A DNA stretch of 64,000 nucleotides from Buttiauxella sp. B2 (GTDB lineage: Bacteria > Pseudomonadota > Gammaproteobacteria > Enterobacterales > Enterobacteriaceae), in NCBI RefSeq assembly GCF_006376615.1, contig NZ_VEXQ01000019.1, forward strand, positions 32,205 to 96,204, written 5' to 3'. The translations under genes were made by a program, and so were the position numbers. The notes under the pieces are model-generated. The model searched no databases and was not told the origin of the DNA. It was given only the letters and a program-made list of their open reading frames with translations. Each line of letters starts with the position of its first letter. Positions within the stretch are counted from its first letter, which is position 1. Shown here piece by piece: positions 11,594-22,371 of the stretch.

Positions 11594-13822
11594 CTAACCG
11601 TGCAATCGCTTCGCGTCGATAATATCCGGCACCTGATTCAGTTTGCCCAGCACGCGGCCCAGTACCTGAAGGTTATAGATTTCGATATTCATGTCGATGG
11701 TTGCCAACTGCTGCCTGGTATCGCTGCGGCTTGCAACACCCAATACATTCACCTTTTCATTCGCCAGAATGGTGGTGATGTCACGCAGCAAACCACTGCG
11801 ATCGTTGGCGGTGACGCGTACCACCAACGAGTAGCCACTTGAATAGCTTTCGCCCCATACCGCATCAACAATACGTTCCGGTGCGTGAGATTGCAGTTCA
11901 GCAAGCTGGTCACAATCAGCGCGATGGATAGAAATACCGCGCCCTTGAGTGATGAAACCGACAATTTCATCGCCCGGAATCGGCTGGCAGCAACGCGCAA
12001 TGTGGTGCATCAGATTACCGACACCTTCCACCACAACGCGGCCATTATCTTTGCTGCGCGATTGTGATGAGAAGGTTTTCTGTTTCAACTGACGAAGCGC
12101 TTGCTCATCCTGTTCAGCCGCAGTTGGCTTATTGAATTGCGCTTGCAGGTAATTGCTCATCTGGTTAAGACGAATATCACCCCCACCAATTGCCGCTAAT
12201 AACTCATCGATTTCATTGAAGTTGTAGCGTGGCAGCAACGATTTCTCAGCCTCTTTCAGGCTGATACCCAGATGTTCAATTTCGTCATCGAGGATCTGCC
12301 GTCCAGCCAGAATATTTTTGTCGCGATCTTGTTTCCGGAACCAGTTGTGGATTTTGGCACGACCACGGCTGGTGGTGATGTAGCCCAGGTTTGGGTTCAA
12401 CCAGTCACGGCTCGGGTTAGGTTGTTTCTGGGTGATAACTTCGATTTGGTCACCCATTTGCAACTGGTAGGTGAATGGCACAATACGCCCACCGATTTTT
12501 GCACCAATGCAACGGTGTCCAACATCACTGTGGATGTGGTAAGCAAAATCAAGCGGAGTGGAGCCTGCAGGCAAGTCCACCACATCACCTTTCGGGGTAA
12601 ACACATACACGCGGTCATCAAATACCTGGCTGCGTACTTCATCCAGCAGTTCGCCAGAATCGGCCATTTCTTCTTGCCAGGCGATCAGTTTACGCAACCA
12701 CGCAATGCGGTCTTCATGGCCGGAGCTTCCGCTACGGGCATTGCCCTCTTTGTACTTCCAGTGGGCTGCAACCCCCAGTTCCGACTCTTCATGCATCTGC
12801 TTAGTACGGATTTGGATTTCAATCGTTTTACCGTTTGGCCCGAGTACAACAGTATGAATCGACTGATAACCATTCGGTTTCGGGTTAGCTACATAGTCGT
12901 CAAACTCGTCCGGCATATGACGATAGTGTGTGTGCACAATGCCGAGTGCGGCGTAGCAGTCCTGCAAACGCTCCGCCACGATGCGCACGGCACGCACATC
13001 AAACAACTCATCAAAGGCAAGAGACTTTTTCTGCATCTTGCGCCAGATACTGTAGATGTGTTTGGGACGGCCATACACTTCAGCCTTAACACCCTCTTCT
13101 TTCATCGCTTTACGCAACGCACTGACAAAATCATCAATGTAATGCTCACGGTCGATACGACGCTCGTGCAGCAATGTCGCAATACGTTTGTATTCAGCAG
13201 GATGCAGGTAGCGGAAGCAGTAATCTTCCAGCTCCCATTTGAGCTGACCAATCCCAAGGCGGTTGGCGAGCGGTGCATAAATATTGGTACATTCTTTTGC
13301 CGCCAGAACGCGTTCGTCTTCCGGTGCATCTTTTACTTCACGTAAATGAGCGATGCGCTCTGCTAGTTTGATAACCACACAACGGAAATCGTCGACCATC
13401 GCCAGCAACATGCGGCGAACGTTATCAACTTGTTCAGCAGAGACGGAATCTGTATGGGCAGCTTTTAACTGACGGATGGCCGCCATGTCGCGCACGCCAT
13501 GAATGAGCGTTACAACCTGGCTATCAATGCTTTCACGCATCACATCTTCGGTGACCACTCCCGCGTCGGCAAGAGGGAACAACAATGCGGCTCGCAGCGT
13601 GTCATTGTCCATGCTCAGCATCGACAGGATTTCCACCATCTCAACGCCACGCCACAACAGCAGTTCAGCGTCAGGATGGCCTTTGGTCTGTTGCTCGCAA
13701 TACCGCCAGGTTTCGGCTAAGCGTTCACATGACTGCTGGTTGGTGATCCCGAGGCTAGCAATCCATCTATCGGGCGCAAATTCGCCAGCTTTATTGAGAT
13801 GTGCACTTCTTACCGCAACCAT
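11594..13822 (-). CDS. relA: GTP pyrophosphokinase (ppGpp synthetase I)
   Basis: RelA makes (p)ppGpp on ribosomes stalled with uncharged tRNA. The 742-residue protein follows the RSH layout. It has an N-terminal pseudo-hydrolase region in which the HD pair is replaced (LLFPLADAG), so it should only synthesise. The synthetase domain has GRPKHIYSIWRKMQ and FDVRAVRI. A TGS domain starts near RVYVFTPKGDVVDLP, followed by the Cys/His-containing region at HHIARCCQPIPGD and a C-terminal ACT/RRM domain. Length and order match E. coli RelA (744). It is downstream of rlmD and upstream of mazG. Confidence 0.98.
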   Translation of the reverse strand: MVAVRSAHLNKAGEFAPDRWIASLGITNQQSCERLAETWRYCEQQTKGHPDAELLLWRGVEMVEILSMLSMDNDTLRAALLFPLADAGVVTEDVMRESIDSQVVTLIHGVRDMAAIRQLKAAHTDSVSAEQVDNVRRMLLAMVDDFRCVVIKLAERIAHLREVKDAPEDERVLAAKECTNIYAPLANRLGIGQLKWELEDYCFRYLHPAEYKRIATLLHERRIDREHYIDDFVSALRKAMKEEGVKAEVYGRPKHIYSIWRKMQKKSLAFDELFDVRAVRIVAERLQDCYAALGIVHTHYRHMPDEFDDYVANPKPNGYQSIHTVVLGPNGKTIEIQIRTKQMHEESELGVAAHWKYKEGNARSGSSGHEDRIAWLRKLIAWQEEMADSGELLDEVRSQVFDDRVYVFTPKGDVVDLPAGSTPLDFAYHIHSDVGHRCIGAKIGGRIVPFTYQLQMGDQIEVITQKQPNPSRDWLNPNLGYITTSRGRAKIHNWFRKQDRDKNILAGRQILDDEIEHLGISLKEAEKSLLPRYNFNEIDELLAAIGGGDIRLNQMSNYLQAQFNKPTAAEQDEQALRQLKQKTFSSQSRSKDNGRVVVEGVGNLMHHIARCCQPIPGDEIVGFITQGRGISIHRADCDQLAELQSHAPERIVDAVWGESYSSGYSLVVRVTANDRSGLLRDITTILANEKVNVLGVASRSDTRQQLATIDMNIEIYNLQVLGRVLGKLNQVPDIIDAKRLHG

Positions 13823-13872
13823 TGTCCTCTCCTATTGGTTATAAATCAGGTCACACGACCTGGTCTAACCAC

Positions 13873-15186
13873 TTAATTCCGCTCAAATAGCGCCATAGAC
13901 TCCAGATGCCCCGTGTGCGGAAACATATCCAGCATGGCCAATTGGCGCAGTTGGTAGCCTGCTGCCAGCAATGCCTCGCTATCACGGGCAAGCGTTGTCG
14001 GGTTACATGAAACATAGACCACTCGCTTTGGAGCAAGTGTAATCACATGCTGCATCACTCCCGGCGCACCCGCTCTCGCGGGATCGAGCAATATTTTGTC
14101 AAAACCTTGGGCTGCCCAAGGTTGACGAGTCACATCATCTTCCAGGTTTTCATGAAAGAATGTGACATTTTTCAGCGAATTATATCGCGCATTATATTCA
14201 CCTTTCGCCACCAGCGCAGCAACGCCTTCCACCCCCACGACACTTTCAGCGCGTATTGCCAGCGGCAGCGTAAAATTTCCCATTCCGCAGAACAGGTCCA
14301 GCACCCGGTCGGTTGGCTGAATATCCAGCCATTCGATGGCACGAGCGACCATCTGCTGATTCACCTCATCATTTACCTGAATGAAATCGCGCGGGCTGAA
14401 CGTTAAGCGTAGCCCGTCTGAGTGATAGCAGGGTTCATCGTCACCAAGCGCCGTGAGTGTCTCACCGTCTGGGGCTAAAAACAGCGCGACGCCTGTAGAA
14501 TGCGAAAAGCGTTCCAGTTTTTGCCGATCATCATCATGAAGTGCATCTAAATGGCGCAACACCATCAGTGGACCATTATCGGCAAGCACTAATTCAACAT
14601 GCCCTAAACGTCGTACCGCCTTTAATTCTGATAAACATTGGTGCAATGGTTCAAGCAGCGCTTCAAGTTGGGGCGCCAACACGGGGCAGTGGTGAATATC
14701 CACCAGCTCACTATCATGGGATTTACGAAAACCTATCTGTAAGGTTTGCGTTTTAGCGTGATAATTCAAGCCCAAGCGCGCACGGCGACGATAACCCCAT
14801 GGCGAGCCAGAAATTATTTCGTTCACTGCAACCGGGTTTTCACGCGTTCCCATCATGCGCGCCAGTGCACGGGATTTTGCTTGCTGCTGCAATTCGATAC
14901 TGGCATGTTGCTGCTGGCAACCACCACAGACACCAAAATGTGGGCAACGCGGCGCAACACGTTGCGGGCTATCATTTAAACGGCGCTTAACTCGAGCCTG
15001 AGCGAAGTTGCGTTTATCATCGGTAATCGTGACTTCAACCTGCTCACCGGGCAGTGCGCCCTGGATAAAAAGCGCTTTGCCATTGTGACGCGCAACACCC
15101 TGGCCAAATGGGTCAAGGTCGCTAACGTTCACGGTTATGATTTGACGAGTCGTAACCCGTCGCTTTGCAGAGTAGAATTGCGCCAT
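13873..15186 (-). CDS. rlmD: 23S rRNA (uracil(1939)-C(5))-methyltransferase
   Basis: RlmD (formerly RumA) methylates U1939 of 23S rRNA using SAM. The 437-residue protein has an N-terminal TRAM domain (about 15-75) and the Fe-S cluster cysteines in [12 protein letters not shown]. The SAM motif is [14 protein letters not shown], and the catalytic cysteine is in [14 protein letters not shown]. It is divergent from barA with 60 bp between starts, and upstream of relA in the same direction. Confidence 0.97.
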   Translation of the reverse strand: MAQFYSAKRRVTTRQIITVNVSDLDPFGQGVARHNGKALFIQGALPGEQVEVTITDDKRNFAQARVKRRLNDSPQRVAPRCPHFGVCGGCQQQHASIELQQQAKSRALARMMGTRENPVAVNEIISGSPWGYRRRARLGLNYHAKTQTLQIGFRKSHDSELVDIHHCPVLAPQLEALLEPLHQCLSELKAVRRLGHVELVLADNGPLMVLRHLDALHDDDRQKLERFSHSTGVALFLAPDGETLTALGDDEPCYHSDGLRLTFSPRDFIQVNDEVNQQMVARAIEWLDIQPTDRVLDLFCGMGNFTLPLAIRAESVVGVEGVAALVAKGEYNARYNSLKNVTFFHENLEDDVTRQPWAAQGFDKILLDPARAGAPGVMQHVITLAPKRVVYVSCNPTTLARDSEALLAAGYQLRQLAMLDMFPHTGHLESMALFERN

Positions 15187-15246
15187 GAGCCAGAGTGCTC
15201 TCTCAAAATATTAATTATTGCTTCAATTGTCCCATATCGGAACCCC

Positions 15247-18006
15247 ATGACCAACTACAGCCTGCGCGCACGCATGATGATCCTGATTCTGGCGCCGACA
15301 TTAATGATCGGTTTATTGCTCAGCATCTTTTTTGTCGTCCATCGTTACAACGACTTGCAGCGTCAGTTAGAAGATTCTGGTACTAACATTATCGAGCCGC
15401 TGGCCGTTGCAAGTGAATACGGTATGAGTTTCCACAGCCGTGAATCCATTCGCCAGTTAGTTAGCGTGTTGCACCGCCGTCATTCCGATATTGTGCGGGC
15501 GATTTCCGTTTTTGACGAAAACAACAGGCTGTTTGTCACCTCCAATTATCAGCTCAATGCGTCGATACTGAGGTTGCCAAACAATGAAAAGCCACCACAC
15601 AGTTTAAGCATCTCGCGGCATGGTGATTCGATTATTCTGCGCACTCCCATTATTTCCGAAAGCTACTCACCTGATGAATCAGAGGTCACCGACGCGAAAC
15701 CTGCGGGTAACACCCTCGGCTATGTCGCCATTGAGCTCGACCTGAAATCCGTGCGCTTGCAACAGTACCGCGAGATTTTTATTTCAACACTGATGATGTT
15801 GTTCTGCATCGGCATCGCAATGTTGTTTGCCTACCGTTTGATGCGCGATGTCACTGGGCCTATTCGTAATATGGTGAATACGGTCGACCGGATACGGCGC
15901 GGGCAGCTCGATAGCCGAGTGGAAGGTTTCATGCTCGGCGAACTGGATATGCTGAAGAACGGGATCAATTCGATGGCGATGTCGCTGACGGCTTATCACG
16001 AAGAAATGCAGCACAATATTGACCAAGCGACATCCGATTTACGTGAAACCCTGGAGCAGATGGAAATCCAGAACGTTGAGCTGGATCTCGCGAAGAAACG
16101 TGCTCAGGAAGCCGCGCGTATTAAATCTGAATTCCTCGCTAATATGTCTCACGAACTGCGCACTCCGTTGAATGGCGTAATTGGTTTTACTCGTTTGACG
16201 CTGAAAACAGATTTGAACGCCACGCAGCGTGATCACCTGCATACTATTGAACGTTCGGCCAATAACCTGCTAACCATTATTAATGACGTGCTGGACTTCT
16301 CCAAACTTGAAGCTGGCAAACTGATTCTTGAAAGTATTCCTTTCCCGCTGCGCAATACGCTCGATGAAGTCGTGACATTGCTCGCGCATTCAGCCCATGA
16401 CAAAGGTCTGGAACTGACGCTTAACATCAGAAACGATGTGCCGGATAACGTGATAGGCGATCCGCTGCGTTTGCAGCAGGTGGTGACCAATCTGGTGGGG
16501 AATGCAATCAAGTTTACCGAAAGCGGCAATATCGATCTGGTCGTCGAGAAGCGCTCGCAGGGGAACAACAAAGTCCAGGTTGAAATGCGGATCCACGATA
16601 CCGGAATCGGTATTCCTGAACAGGAACAGTCGCGGTTGTTCCAGGCATTTCGTCAGGCAGACGCCAGTATTACCCGGCGCCACGGTGGTACGGGGCTTGG
16701 GCTGGTTATCACGCAAAAACTGGTTAGTGAAATGGGCGGAGATATCTCTTTCCATAGCCAGACAAATCAAGGTTCTACCTTCTGGTTCTACATCAATCTG
16801 GACTTAAATTCCAATGCAGTTCTGGATGGTTATTCGACCGAAAATCTGGCTGGCAAGCGCATTGCCTATGTTGAGCAAAATGCCACTGCGGCGCAAAGCA
16901 CGCTCAATATTTTGGCGAATACTCCGCTCGAAGTGGTTTACAGCCCATCGTTTTTGACCCTTGCAGAAGGGCACTACGATATTATGCTGCTCGGCATTCC
17001 AGTCACATTCCGCGAAACGCTGACAATGGCAAATCCGAAACTGGCGAAAGCTGCCACCATGGCTGACTGCCTGATTTTCGCACTTCCAAGCCATGCACAA
17101 GTTGATGCGGAATCGCTTAAAAAGCAGGGTGTGACTGCATGCTTATTGAAGCCAGTCACCTCGACTCGCCTGCTGCCACTGTTGGCAGAACATACCTTTT
17201 CATCCGATCCAACCCTGATAAACAGCTCTGAAAACAGAAAGTTGCCGCTGACCGTGATGGCTGTTGATGATAACCCGGCAAACCTTAAACTCATCGGCGC
17301 GTTGCTTGAAGACCATGTACAAAATGTCGAACTCTGTGGCAGTGGCGCACAAGCGATTGAACGTGCAAAACAGATGCAGATAGACATTATTTTGATGGAT
17401 ATTCAGATGCCTGAAATGGACGGAATCCGCGCCTGTGAATTGATTCGCCAGATGCCGCACCACCAGCAAACACCGGTCATCGCCGTTACGGCGCACGCCA
17501 TGGCGGGGCAAAAAGAGAAGTTACTCAGTGCTGGAATGAACGACTATCTGGCAAAACCAATTGAAGAAAACAAGCTGTATAACCTGCTAATTCGCTACCA
17601 ACCAGGTGCAATAACTGCGCCTGCGTTACCTGCTAACGTAGAAACGTTAGTGCCTGACCACAATCAAAATCAAACTCTGGATTGGGCTCTGGCGTTGCAA
17701 CAGTCCGCGAATAAACCAGATCTGGCGCGCGATTTACTACAAATGTTATTGGCATTCTTGCCGGAAGTGCGTAACACCGTTGAAGAACAGCTCGTGGGGG
17801 AAAACCCAGAGAGGTTGGTTGATATCATTCACAAACTCCATGGTAGTTGCAGCTACAGCGGCGTACCACGATTGAAAAATTTGTGTAAGACACTTGAGCA
17901 ACAGTTGCGTAATGGCATGAAGCCAGAAGATTTGGAACCCGAACTTTTCGAGCTTCTTGACGAGATGAACAATGTTTCTAAAGAAGCACAAAGAATGCTG
18001 GGCTGA
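15247..18006 (+). CDS. barA: Hybrid sensor histidine kinase of the BarA-UvrY system
   Basis: BarA is an inner-membrane tripartite kinase that senses short carboxylic acids and phosphorylates UvrY, which activates the csrB/csrC sRNAs. I start it at the ATG at 15247 ([15 protein letters not shown]), giving 919 residues (918 in E. coli). The longer frame to 15085 runs into rlmD. Two membrane segments (about 10-30 and 170-195) bound a periplasmic domain, followed by HAMP. Phospho-relay residues by position are His302 ([10 protein letters not shown]), Asp718 ([11 protein letters not shown]) and the HPt His862 (IIHKLHGSC). The kinase ATP-binding boxes DTGIGIP and HGGTGLGL are intact. The csrB target region is at about 45.5-46.1 kb of this window. 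Confidence 0.98.
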   Translation: MTNYSLRARMMILILAPTLMIGLLLSIFFVVHRYNDLQRQLEDSGTNIIEPLAVASEYGMSFHSRESIRQLVSVLHRRHSDIVRAISVFDENNRLFVTSNYQLNASILRLPNNEKPPHSLSISRHGDSIILRTPIISESYSPDESEVTDAKPAGNTLGYVAIELDLKSVRLQQYREIFISTLMMLFCIGIAMLFAYRLMRDVTGPIRNMVNTVDRIRRGQLDSRVEGFMLGELDMLKNGINSMAMSLTAYHEEMQHNIDQATSDLRETLEQMEIQNVELDLAKKRAQEAARIKSEFLANMSHELRTPLNGVIGFTRLTLKTDLNATQRDHLHTIERSANNLLTIINDVLDFSKLEAGKLILESIPFPLRNTLDEVVTLLAHSAHDKGLELTLNIRNDVPDNVIGDPLRLQQVVTNLVGNAIKFTESGNIDLVVEKRSQGNNKVQVEMRIHDTGIGIPEQEQSRLFQAFRQADASITRRHGGTGLGLVITQKLVSEMGGDISFHSQTNQGSTFWFYINLDLNSNAVLDGYSTENLAGKRIAYVEQNATAAQSTLNILANTPLEVVYSPSFLTLAEGHYDIMLLGIPVTFRETLTMANPKLAKAATMADCLIFALPSHAQVDAESLKKQGVTACLLKPVTSTRLLPLLAEHTFSSDPTLINSSENRKLPLTVMAVDDNPANLKLIGALLEDHVQNVELCGSGAQAIERAKQMQIDIILMDIQMPEMDGIRACELIRQMPHHQQTPVIAVTAHAMAGQKEKLLSAGMNDYLAKPIEENKLYNLLIRYQPGAITAPALPANVETLVPDHNQNQTLDWALALQQSANKPDLARDLLQMLLAFLPEVRNTVEEQLVGENPERLVDIIHKLHGSCSYSGVPRLKNLCKTLEQQLRNGMKPEDLEPELFELLDEMNNVSKEAQRMLG

Positions 18007-18036
18007 GGCTGATGACAAACCTTTTTGCTGGAGGGT

Positions 18037-18125
18037 TTCGTAGGTCGGGTTAGCGCATGCGACACCCGACAGCATGCATTGAATTAACTGGTGGATGTCG
18101 CTTGCGCTAATCCCCCCTACGAAAG
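18037..18125. repeat. REP-like palindromic element between barA and garK
   Basis: Two imperfect inverted arms are visible. The left arm is TTCGTAGGTCGGGTTAGCGC (from 18037) and the right arm contains GCGCTAATCCCCCCTACGAA (ends near 18123). This is the usual form of enterobacterial REP/BIME-type extragenic palindromes. The right arm includes the stop codon and last codons of the glycerate kinase gene, so the element now sets the C-terminus of that protein. It can also end or stabilise the barA mRNA. Confidence 0.75.
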
Positions 18126-19259
18126 ACGTTGCCCCACAGCAAGCGTTGCGGCGATATTGCGTGAGGCCATACGCAGATTTTCCCCAGCGTTTTCCAGCGC
18201 TTCTTCCAGCGTACAAACGCGGTACAGCACGCTAAATACGGCATCCAGACCATGTTCATACACCGCGCCGACATCCGGCGTTAAACTCCCGGCAATAGCA
18301 ATAACCGGTTTGTTATAGCGTTTCGCGACTTTCGCCACACCAATCGGCACTTTGCCATGAATAGACTGGCTATCGATGCGTCCTTCTCCGGTGATCACCA
18401 GATCTGCATCGCGAACCAGTTCATCAAGCTTCAACGCTTCAGTCACTATCTCAATACCTTGTCGCAGTTCTGCACCACAAAAAGCATACAACGCAGCCCC
18501 CATGCCACCCGCAGCCCCGCCACCAGAAAGTTCCAATACATTAATATCGAGGTCACGGGAAATAATTTTTGCGTAGTGTTCAAGAGCCTGGTCGAGTTCG
18601 TCGACCATTTCCGGTGTCGCGCCTTTTTGTGGGCCAAAGACTGCTGACGCCCCATCTTTGCCAGTTAGCAGATTGGTGACATCACACGCGACTTCAATGC
18701 GGCACTCTTTTAGCCGCTTATCCATCCCGCTGATATCGATAGATGCAAGCCTTGCAACTTCACCACCACCATACCCCAACGGCTCGCCATCCTGGTCCAG
18801 CAAACGTGCACCCAGCGCTTGCATCATGCCTATACCGCCGTCATTAGTGGCGCTACCACCGATGCCAATAAGAATGCTTTTCACGCCGTTGTCCAGCGCG
18901 TAGCGAATCAGCTCGCCCGTTCCCCACGATGTGGTATTAAGCGGATTGCGTAATTCAGAAGGAACTTGCTCCAGTCCACTCGCCGCTGCCATCTCTATAA
19001 AAGCCTGCTGCTTGTCACCTGATATTCCGTAAAACGCCTGAATAGGTTCACCCAATGGGCCGGTGACACCCACTTCGATGATTTCACCGTCCGTTGCCGC
19101 GACCATAGCCTCGACAGTACCTTCGCCCCCATCCGCAACGGGTAACTTCACATAGCTGGCATTCGGAAACACTTCCCGAAAACCGGCTTCAATCTGTGTC
19201 GCAACCTCCAGAGCACTGAGGCTCTCCTTGTATGAATCTGGGGCGATTACAATTTTCAT
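18117..19259 (-). CDS. garK: Glycerate 2-kinase
   Basis: This enzyme phosphorylates D-glycerate to 2-phosphoglycerate, the last step of glucarate/galactarate use, which feeds enolase. The start at 19259 (MKIVIAPDSYKESLSALEV) gives 380 residues, as for E. coli GarK/GlxK; the longer frame to 19322 would overlap gudD. Conserved stretches are VADGGEGTVEAM, GIGGSATNDGGIGM, GPQKGAT, GGAAGGMGAAL and VITGEGRIDSQS. It lies 47 bp behind gudD in the same direction and is probably co-transcribed; in E. coli K-12 garK sits in the gar operon instead. GlxK is a possible alternative name. Confidence 0.9.
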   Translation of the reverse strand: MKIVIAPDSYKESLSALEVATQIEAGFREVFPNASYVKLPVADGGEGTVEAMVAATDGEIIEVGVTGPLGEPIQAFYGISGDKQQAFIEMAAASGLEQVPSELRNPLNTTSWGTGELIRYALDNGVKSILIGIGGSATNDGGIGMMQALGARLLDQDGEPLGYGGGEVARLASIDISGMDKRLKECRIEVACDVTNLLTGKDGASAVFGPQKGATPEMVDELDQALEHYAKIISRDLDINVLELSGGGAAGGMGAALYAFCGAELRQGIEIVTEALKLDELVRDADLVITGEGRIDSQSIHGKVPIGVAKVAKRYNKPVIAIAGSLTPDVGAVYEHGLDAVFSVLYRVCTLEEALENAGENLRMASRNIAATLAVGQRLS

Positions 19260-19306
19260 ATGCCATCCGTCGCTATGTGATTTGAGCCAGGTCGTTAGGG
19301 TATAGA

Positions 19307-20647
19307 TTAGCGCACCATACAAGGCCGCTTATTATTAAACGTCCATTCTGGGATCAAGTACTGCATCGCCATTGCATCATCACGCGCGCCCAGTCCATGC
19401 TGCTGATAAAGTTCATGTGCTTTCATCACTTGATCCATATCCAGCTCAACACCTAAACCTGGAGTTTTTGGCACTTGTACCATGCCGCCTTTGATTTCAA
19501 ACGGTTGTTTGGTCAGACGTTGATTACCTTCCTGCCAAATCCAGTGAGTGTCGATGGCGGTAACTTTACCCGGTGCAGCGGCTGCAACATGAGTGAACAT
19601 CGCCAGTGAGATATCGAAGTGGTTGTTAGAATGCGAACCCCACGTCAGGCCAAACTCATGGCACATTTGCGCGACGCGAACCGAACCTTGCATGGTCCAG
19701 AAATGTGGGTCAGCCAATGGGATATCAACAGATTGCAGCGACAATGTGTGACCCATCTGACGCCAGTCGGTGGCAATCATATTGGTTGCGGTTGGCAAGC
19801 CTGTTGCACGACGGAATTCAGCCATAATTTCACGACCTGAATAGCCTTGCTCAGCACCGCATGGATCTTCTGCATACGCCAACACACCACGCAATTGCTT
19901 GCCAATACTAATTGCTTCATCAAGCGACCAGGCACCGTTCGGGTCAAGCGTTACACGAGCTTGTGGGAAGCGCTTTGCCAGCGCGGTCACCGCTTCTGCC
20001 TCGTCACTCCCGGCTAATACACCGCCTTTAAGTTTGAAGTCATTGAAGCCATATTTTTCGTAGGCAGCTTCTGCGAGGCGCACAACAGCATCCGGCGTCA
20101 TCGCTTCATCATGGCGAATACGATACCAGTCGCATTTTTCATCGGGCTGGCTCTGATAAGGCAGCGGAGTGTGTTTGCGATTGCCAACGAAGAACAAATA
20201 ACCCAGCATTTCGACTTCGCTACGCTGCTGCCCGTCGCCCAGCAAAGAGGCCACGTTCACGCCCAAGTGCTGCCCAAGCAAATCCAGCATGGCCGATTCA
20301 ATACCAGTGACAACGTGAATAGTGGTGCGTAAATCAAAAGTCTGTAAACCACGGCCGCCAGAGTCACGGTCGGCAAATTCGGCTCGCACTACGTTGAGGA
20401 TATTTTTGTACTCACCCAGCGTCTTGCCAATCACCAGCGCTGCGGCATCTTCCAGAGTCTGGCGAATCTTTTCCCCACCAGGGATTTCACCGACCCCTGT
20501 ATGGCCTGAGTTATCTTTGATAATCACAATATTACGGGTAAAGAATGGCGAGTGAGCACCGCTCAGGTTCATCAGCATACTGTCTTGGCCCGCAACGGGA
20601 ATAACCTGCATAGCGGTGACTACGGGGGTCGAAATTGAAGTCGTCAT
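19307..20647 (-). CDS. gudD: D-glucarate dehydratase
   Basis: GudD dehydrates D-glucarate (and L-idarate) to 5-keto-4-deoxy-D-glucarate. It is an enolase-superfamily protein of 446 residues. The ATG at 20647 fits E. coli exactly. An upstream ATG at 20656 has its AAGGA directly abutting and is unlikely. Catalytic regions are intact: the lysine pair in [10 protein letters not shown], metal ligands in [17 protein letters not shown] and TNMIATDW, and the catalytic His in [10 protein letters not shown]. It has lost its usual upstream operon partner gudP through the foreign segment beyond gudX. Confidence 0.96.
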   Translation of the reverse strand: MTTSISTPVVTAMQVIPVAGQDSMLMNLSGAHSPFFTRNIVIIKDNSGHTGVGEIPGGEKIRQTLEDAAALVIGKTLGEYKNILNVVRAEFADRDSGGRGLQTFDLRTTIHVVTGIESAMLDLLGQHLGVNVASLLGDGQQRSEVEMLGYLFFVGNRKHTPLPYQSQPDEKCDWYRIRHDEAMTPDAVVRLAEAAYEKYGFNDFKLKGGVLAGSDEAEAVTALAKRFPQARVTLDPNGAWSLDEAISIGKQLRGVLAYAEDPCGAEQGYSGREIMAEFRRATGLPTATNMIATDWRQMGHTLSLQSVDIPLADPHFWTMQGSVRVAQMCHEFGLTWGSHSNNHFDISLAMFTHVAAAAPGKVTAIDTHWIWQEGNQRLTKQPFEIKGGMVQVPKTPGLGVELDMDQVMKAHELYQQHGLGARDDAMAMQYLIPEWTFNNKRPCMVR

Positions 20648-20675
20648 GTTACTCATTCCTTGTCATCAAGATGAA

Positions 20676-21983
20676 TTAGTTGCGGCCAAATGCCGGGCGT
20701 TTACGGTCGAATGTCCAGCCAGACACAAGGTATTGCATTGCCGTCGCGTCGTTGCGCGAACCACCCGGAAGGGATTTATACACTTCGTGGGCTTTCTGCA
20801 CCTGTTCCCAGTCAAGTTCGACACCTAAGCCTGGCGCATCCGGTACCGCGATTTTACCGTTAACTATTTGCAGCGGAGATTTCGTCAGGCGCTGGTCTCC
20901 TTCTTGCCAAATCCAGTGTGTGTCAATGGCTGTTGGTTTGCCTGGTGCTGCTGCACCAACATGGGTAAACATCGCCAGTGAAATATCGAAATGGTTATTG
21001 GAGTGACAACCCCACGTCAGGCCCCATTCATCGCACATCTGCGCGACACGAACTGCACCGCTGAGTGTCCAGAAATGCGGATCGGCTAACGGAATATCCA
21101 CTGCATTTAGCATGATTGAGTGGCTCATTTCACGCCAGTTGGTGGCAATCATATTGGTCGCAACCGGTAGGCCAGTGGCGCGGCGAAATTCAGCCATAAT
21201 CTCGCGCCCGGAGTAACCTTGTTCCGCGCCGCAAGGATCTTCCGCGTACGTCAACACATCACCCATACCCTTACACAGAGTAATGGCTTCATCCAGCAAC
21301 CAGGCACCGTTAGGATCGACAGTAATGCGAGCATCTGGAAAGCGTTTTTTCAACTCACGAGCAGCATCCAGCTCTTGCTCTCCAGGCAAAACACCGCTTT
21401 TGAGTTTGAAATCTTTAAAGCCATACCTGTCCTGAGCGGCTTGAGCGAGCCGCACAATAGATTCGCAGCTCATTGCTTCCTGATGGCGCAAATCATACCA
21501 GGCGTGATGCGCATTTTTACCGTCCAGATAAAGCAAATCGGTTTTATTACAATCGCCGATATAAAACAGATAACCCAACACCGTAACTTCATCGCGCTGT
21601 TTACCCGGACCTAAAAGCTCGCAAACCGGAACATTCAGCGCCTTACCGAGTAAATCGAGCAATGCGGCTTCGAGTGCAGCGACTGCATTAACTCGTAGTT
21701 CAAAAGTCCACGCGCCTTTGCCGAAGGTATCAAAATCAGCGGGCTGATTACCTTTGTGGACGTTTTGCACCACGCGGTTCATTCGCGCGATTTCCTGGCC
21801 GACTACTTGAGGAATAGCATCCACCAGCGCCTGATAAATCACTTCTCCACCTGGCGCTTCACCTACGCCGGTGTGCCCGGCGTTGTCGGTAAGAACCACA
21901 ATATTGCGGGTGAAAAAGGCACCGTGTGCGCCACCAATGTTCAGCAGCATGCTGTCATTCCCCGCCACAGGAATAACTTTCAT
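20676..21983 (-). CDS. gudX: Glucarate dehydratase-related protein, N-terminus lost
   Basis: GudX is the paralogue of GudD in the gud operon; its own activity is poorly defined. The frame here begins [15 protein letters not shown], 435 residues. That is about 11 residues shorter at the N-terminus than E. coli GudX (446), because homology ends at 21984-21992 and an IS3-type end with an in-frame TGA at 21996-21998 follows. The remaining fold keeps [27 protein letters not shown] and [10 protein letters not shown]. It has lost its native translation start, ribosome binding site and promoter. The internal ATG could serve only if the upstream IS sequence gives a ribosome site, and I see none that is good. 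It may be a pseudogene. Confidence 0.85.
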   Translation of the reverse strand: MKVIPVAGNDSMLLNIGGAHGAFFTRNIVVLTDNAGHTGVGEAPGGEVIYQALVDAIPQVVGQEIARMNRVVQNVHKGNQPADFDTFGKGAWTFELRVNAVAALEAALLDLLGKALNVPVCELLGPGKQRDEVTVLGYLFYIGDCNKTDLLYLDGKNAHHAWYDLRHQEAMSCESIVRLAQAAQDRYGFKDFKLKSGVLPGEQELDAARELKKRFPDARITVDPNGAWLLDEAITLCKGMGDVLTYAEDPCGAEQGYSGREIMAEFRRATGLPVATNMIATNWREMSHSIMLNAVDIPLADPHFWTLSGAVRVAQMCDEWGLTWGCHSNNHFDISLAMFTHVGAAAPGKPTAIDTHWIWQEGDQRLTKSPLQIVNGKIAVPDAPGLGVELDWEQVQKAHEVYKSLPGGSRNDATAMQYLVSGWTFDRKRPAFGRN

Positions 21984-21991
21984 CTCTGTTG

Positions 21992-22371
21992 TGGATCAGC
22001 CATTCAGGACACCTCGAAATCCTGTTAATGTTAAAACAGTGAACATGAGGTGATGCATGATCAATACTCGTCGGACTAAACGCACCTTTTCCCCGGAGTT
22101 CAAACTCGAAGCTGTCGAGCAGGTGGTTAAATACTTGCGCGATGCCAGGGAAGTCGCACAGGCACTCGAACTCGAACTCGATCCTGACCATTTGCGCAAA
22201 TGGATACGGCTGTATAAGCAGGAACTTCAGGGGATTGCGCCAGCTGGTAATGCAATTACTCCTGAACAACGCGAAATTCAGCAGCTTAAAGCGCAGATAA
22301 AGCACCTTGAAATGGAAAAAGAAATACTAAAGCAGGCTGCCCTACTGACAACCGAAAGATACCCAGGTTAA
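21992..22371 (+). mobile_element. IS3-family insertion sequence remnant (left end plus orfA)
   Basis: The left end TGGATCAGCCATTCAGGACA starts at about 21992, inside the former start of gudX. It has the TG-start, GACAC-containing form of IS3-family termini. It leads into orfA at 22057. No orfB (DDE transposase) and no matching right end follow, so the element is truncated and cannot move alone. It marks one junction of the foreign segment. Confidence 0.75.
22057..22371 (+). CDS. IS3-family transposase OrfA
   Basis: The 104-residue protein starts MINTRRTKRTFSPEFKLEAV. It has the N-terminal helix-turn-helix of the HTH_Tnp_1 (IS3/IS911 OrfA) family and a C-terminal heptad-repeat helix (EIQQLKAQIKHLEMEKEIL), which is the usual OrfA leucine-zipper. 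OrfA binds the element ends. Normally a -1 frameshift near its end gives the OrfAB transposase; here the orfB part is absent. Confidence 0.85.
   Translation: MINTRRTKRTFSPEFKLEAVEQVVKYLRDAREVAQALELELDPDHLRKWIRLYKQELQGIAPAGNAITPEQREIQQLKAQIKHLEMEKEILKQAALLTTERYPG

Noticed and set aside
12272..13345. 357-residue plus-strand open frame
   Set aside because: It is antisense to relA, has no recognisable domain and no ribosome site; its length reflects codon bias of relA.
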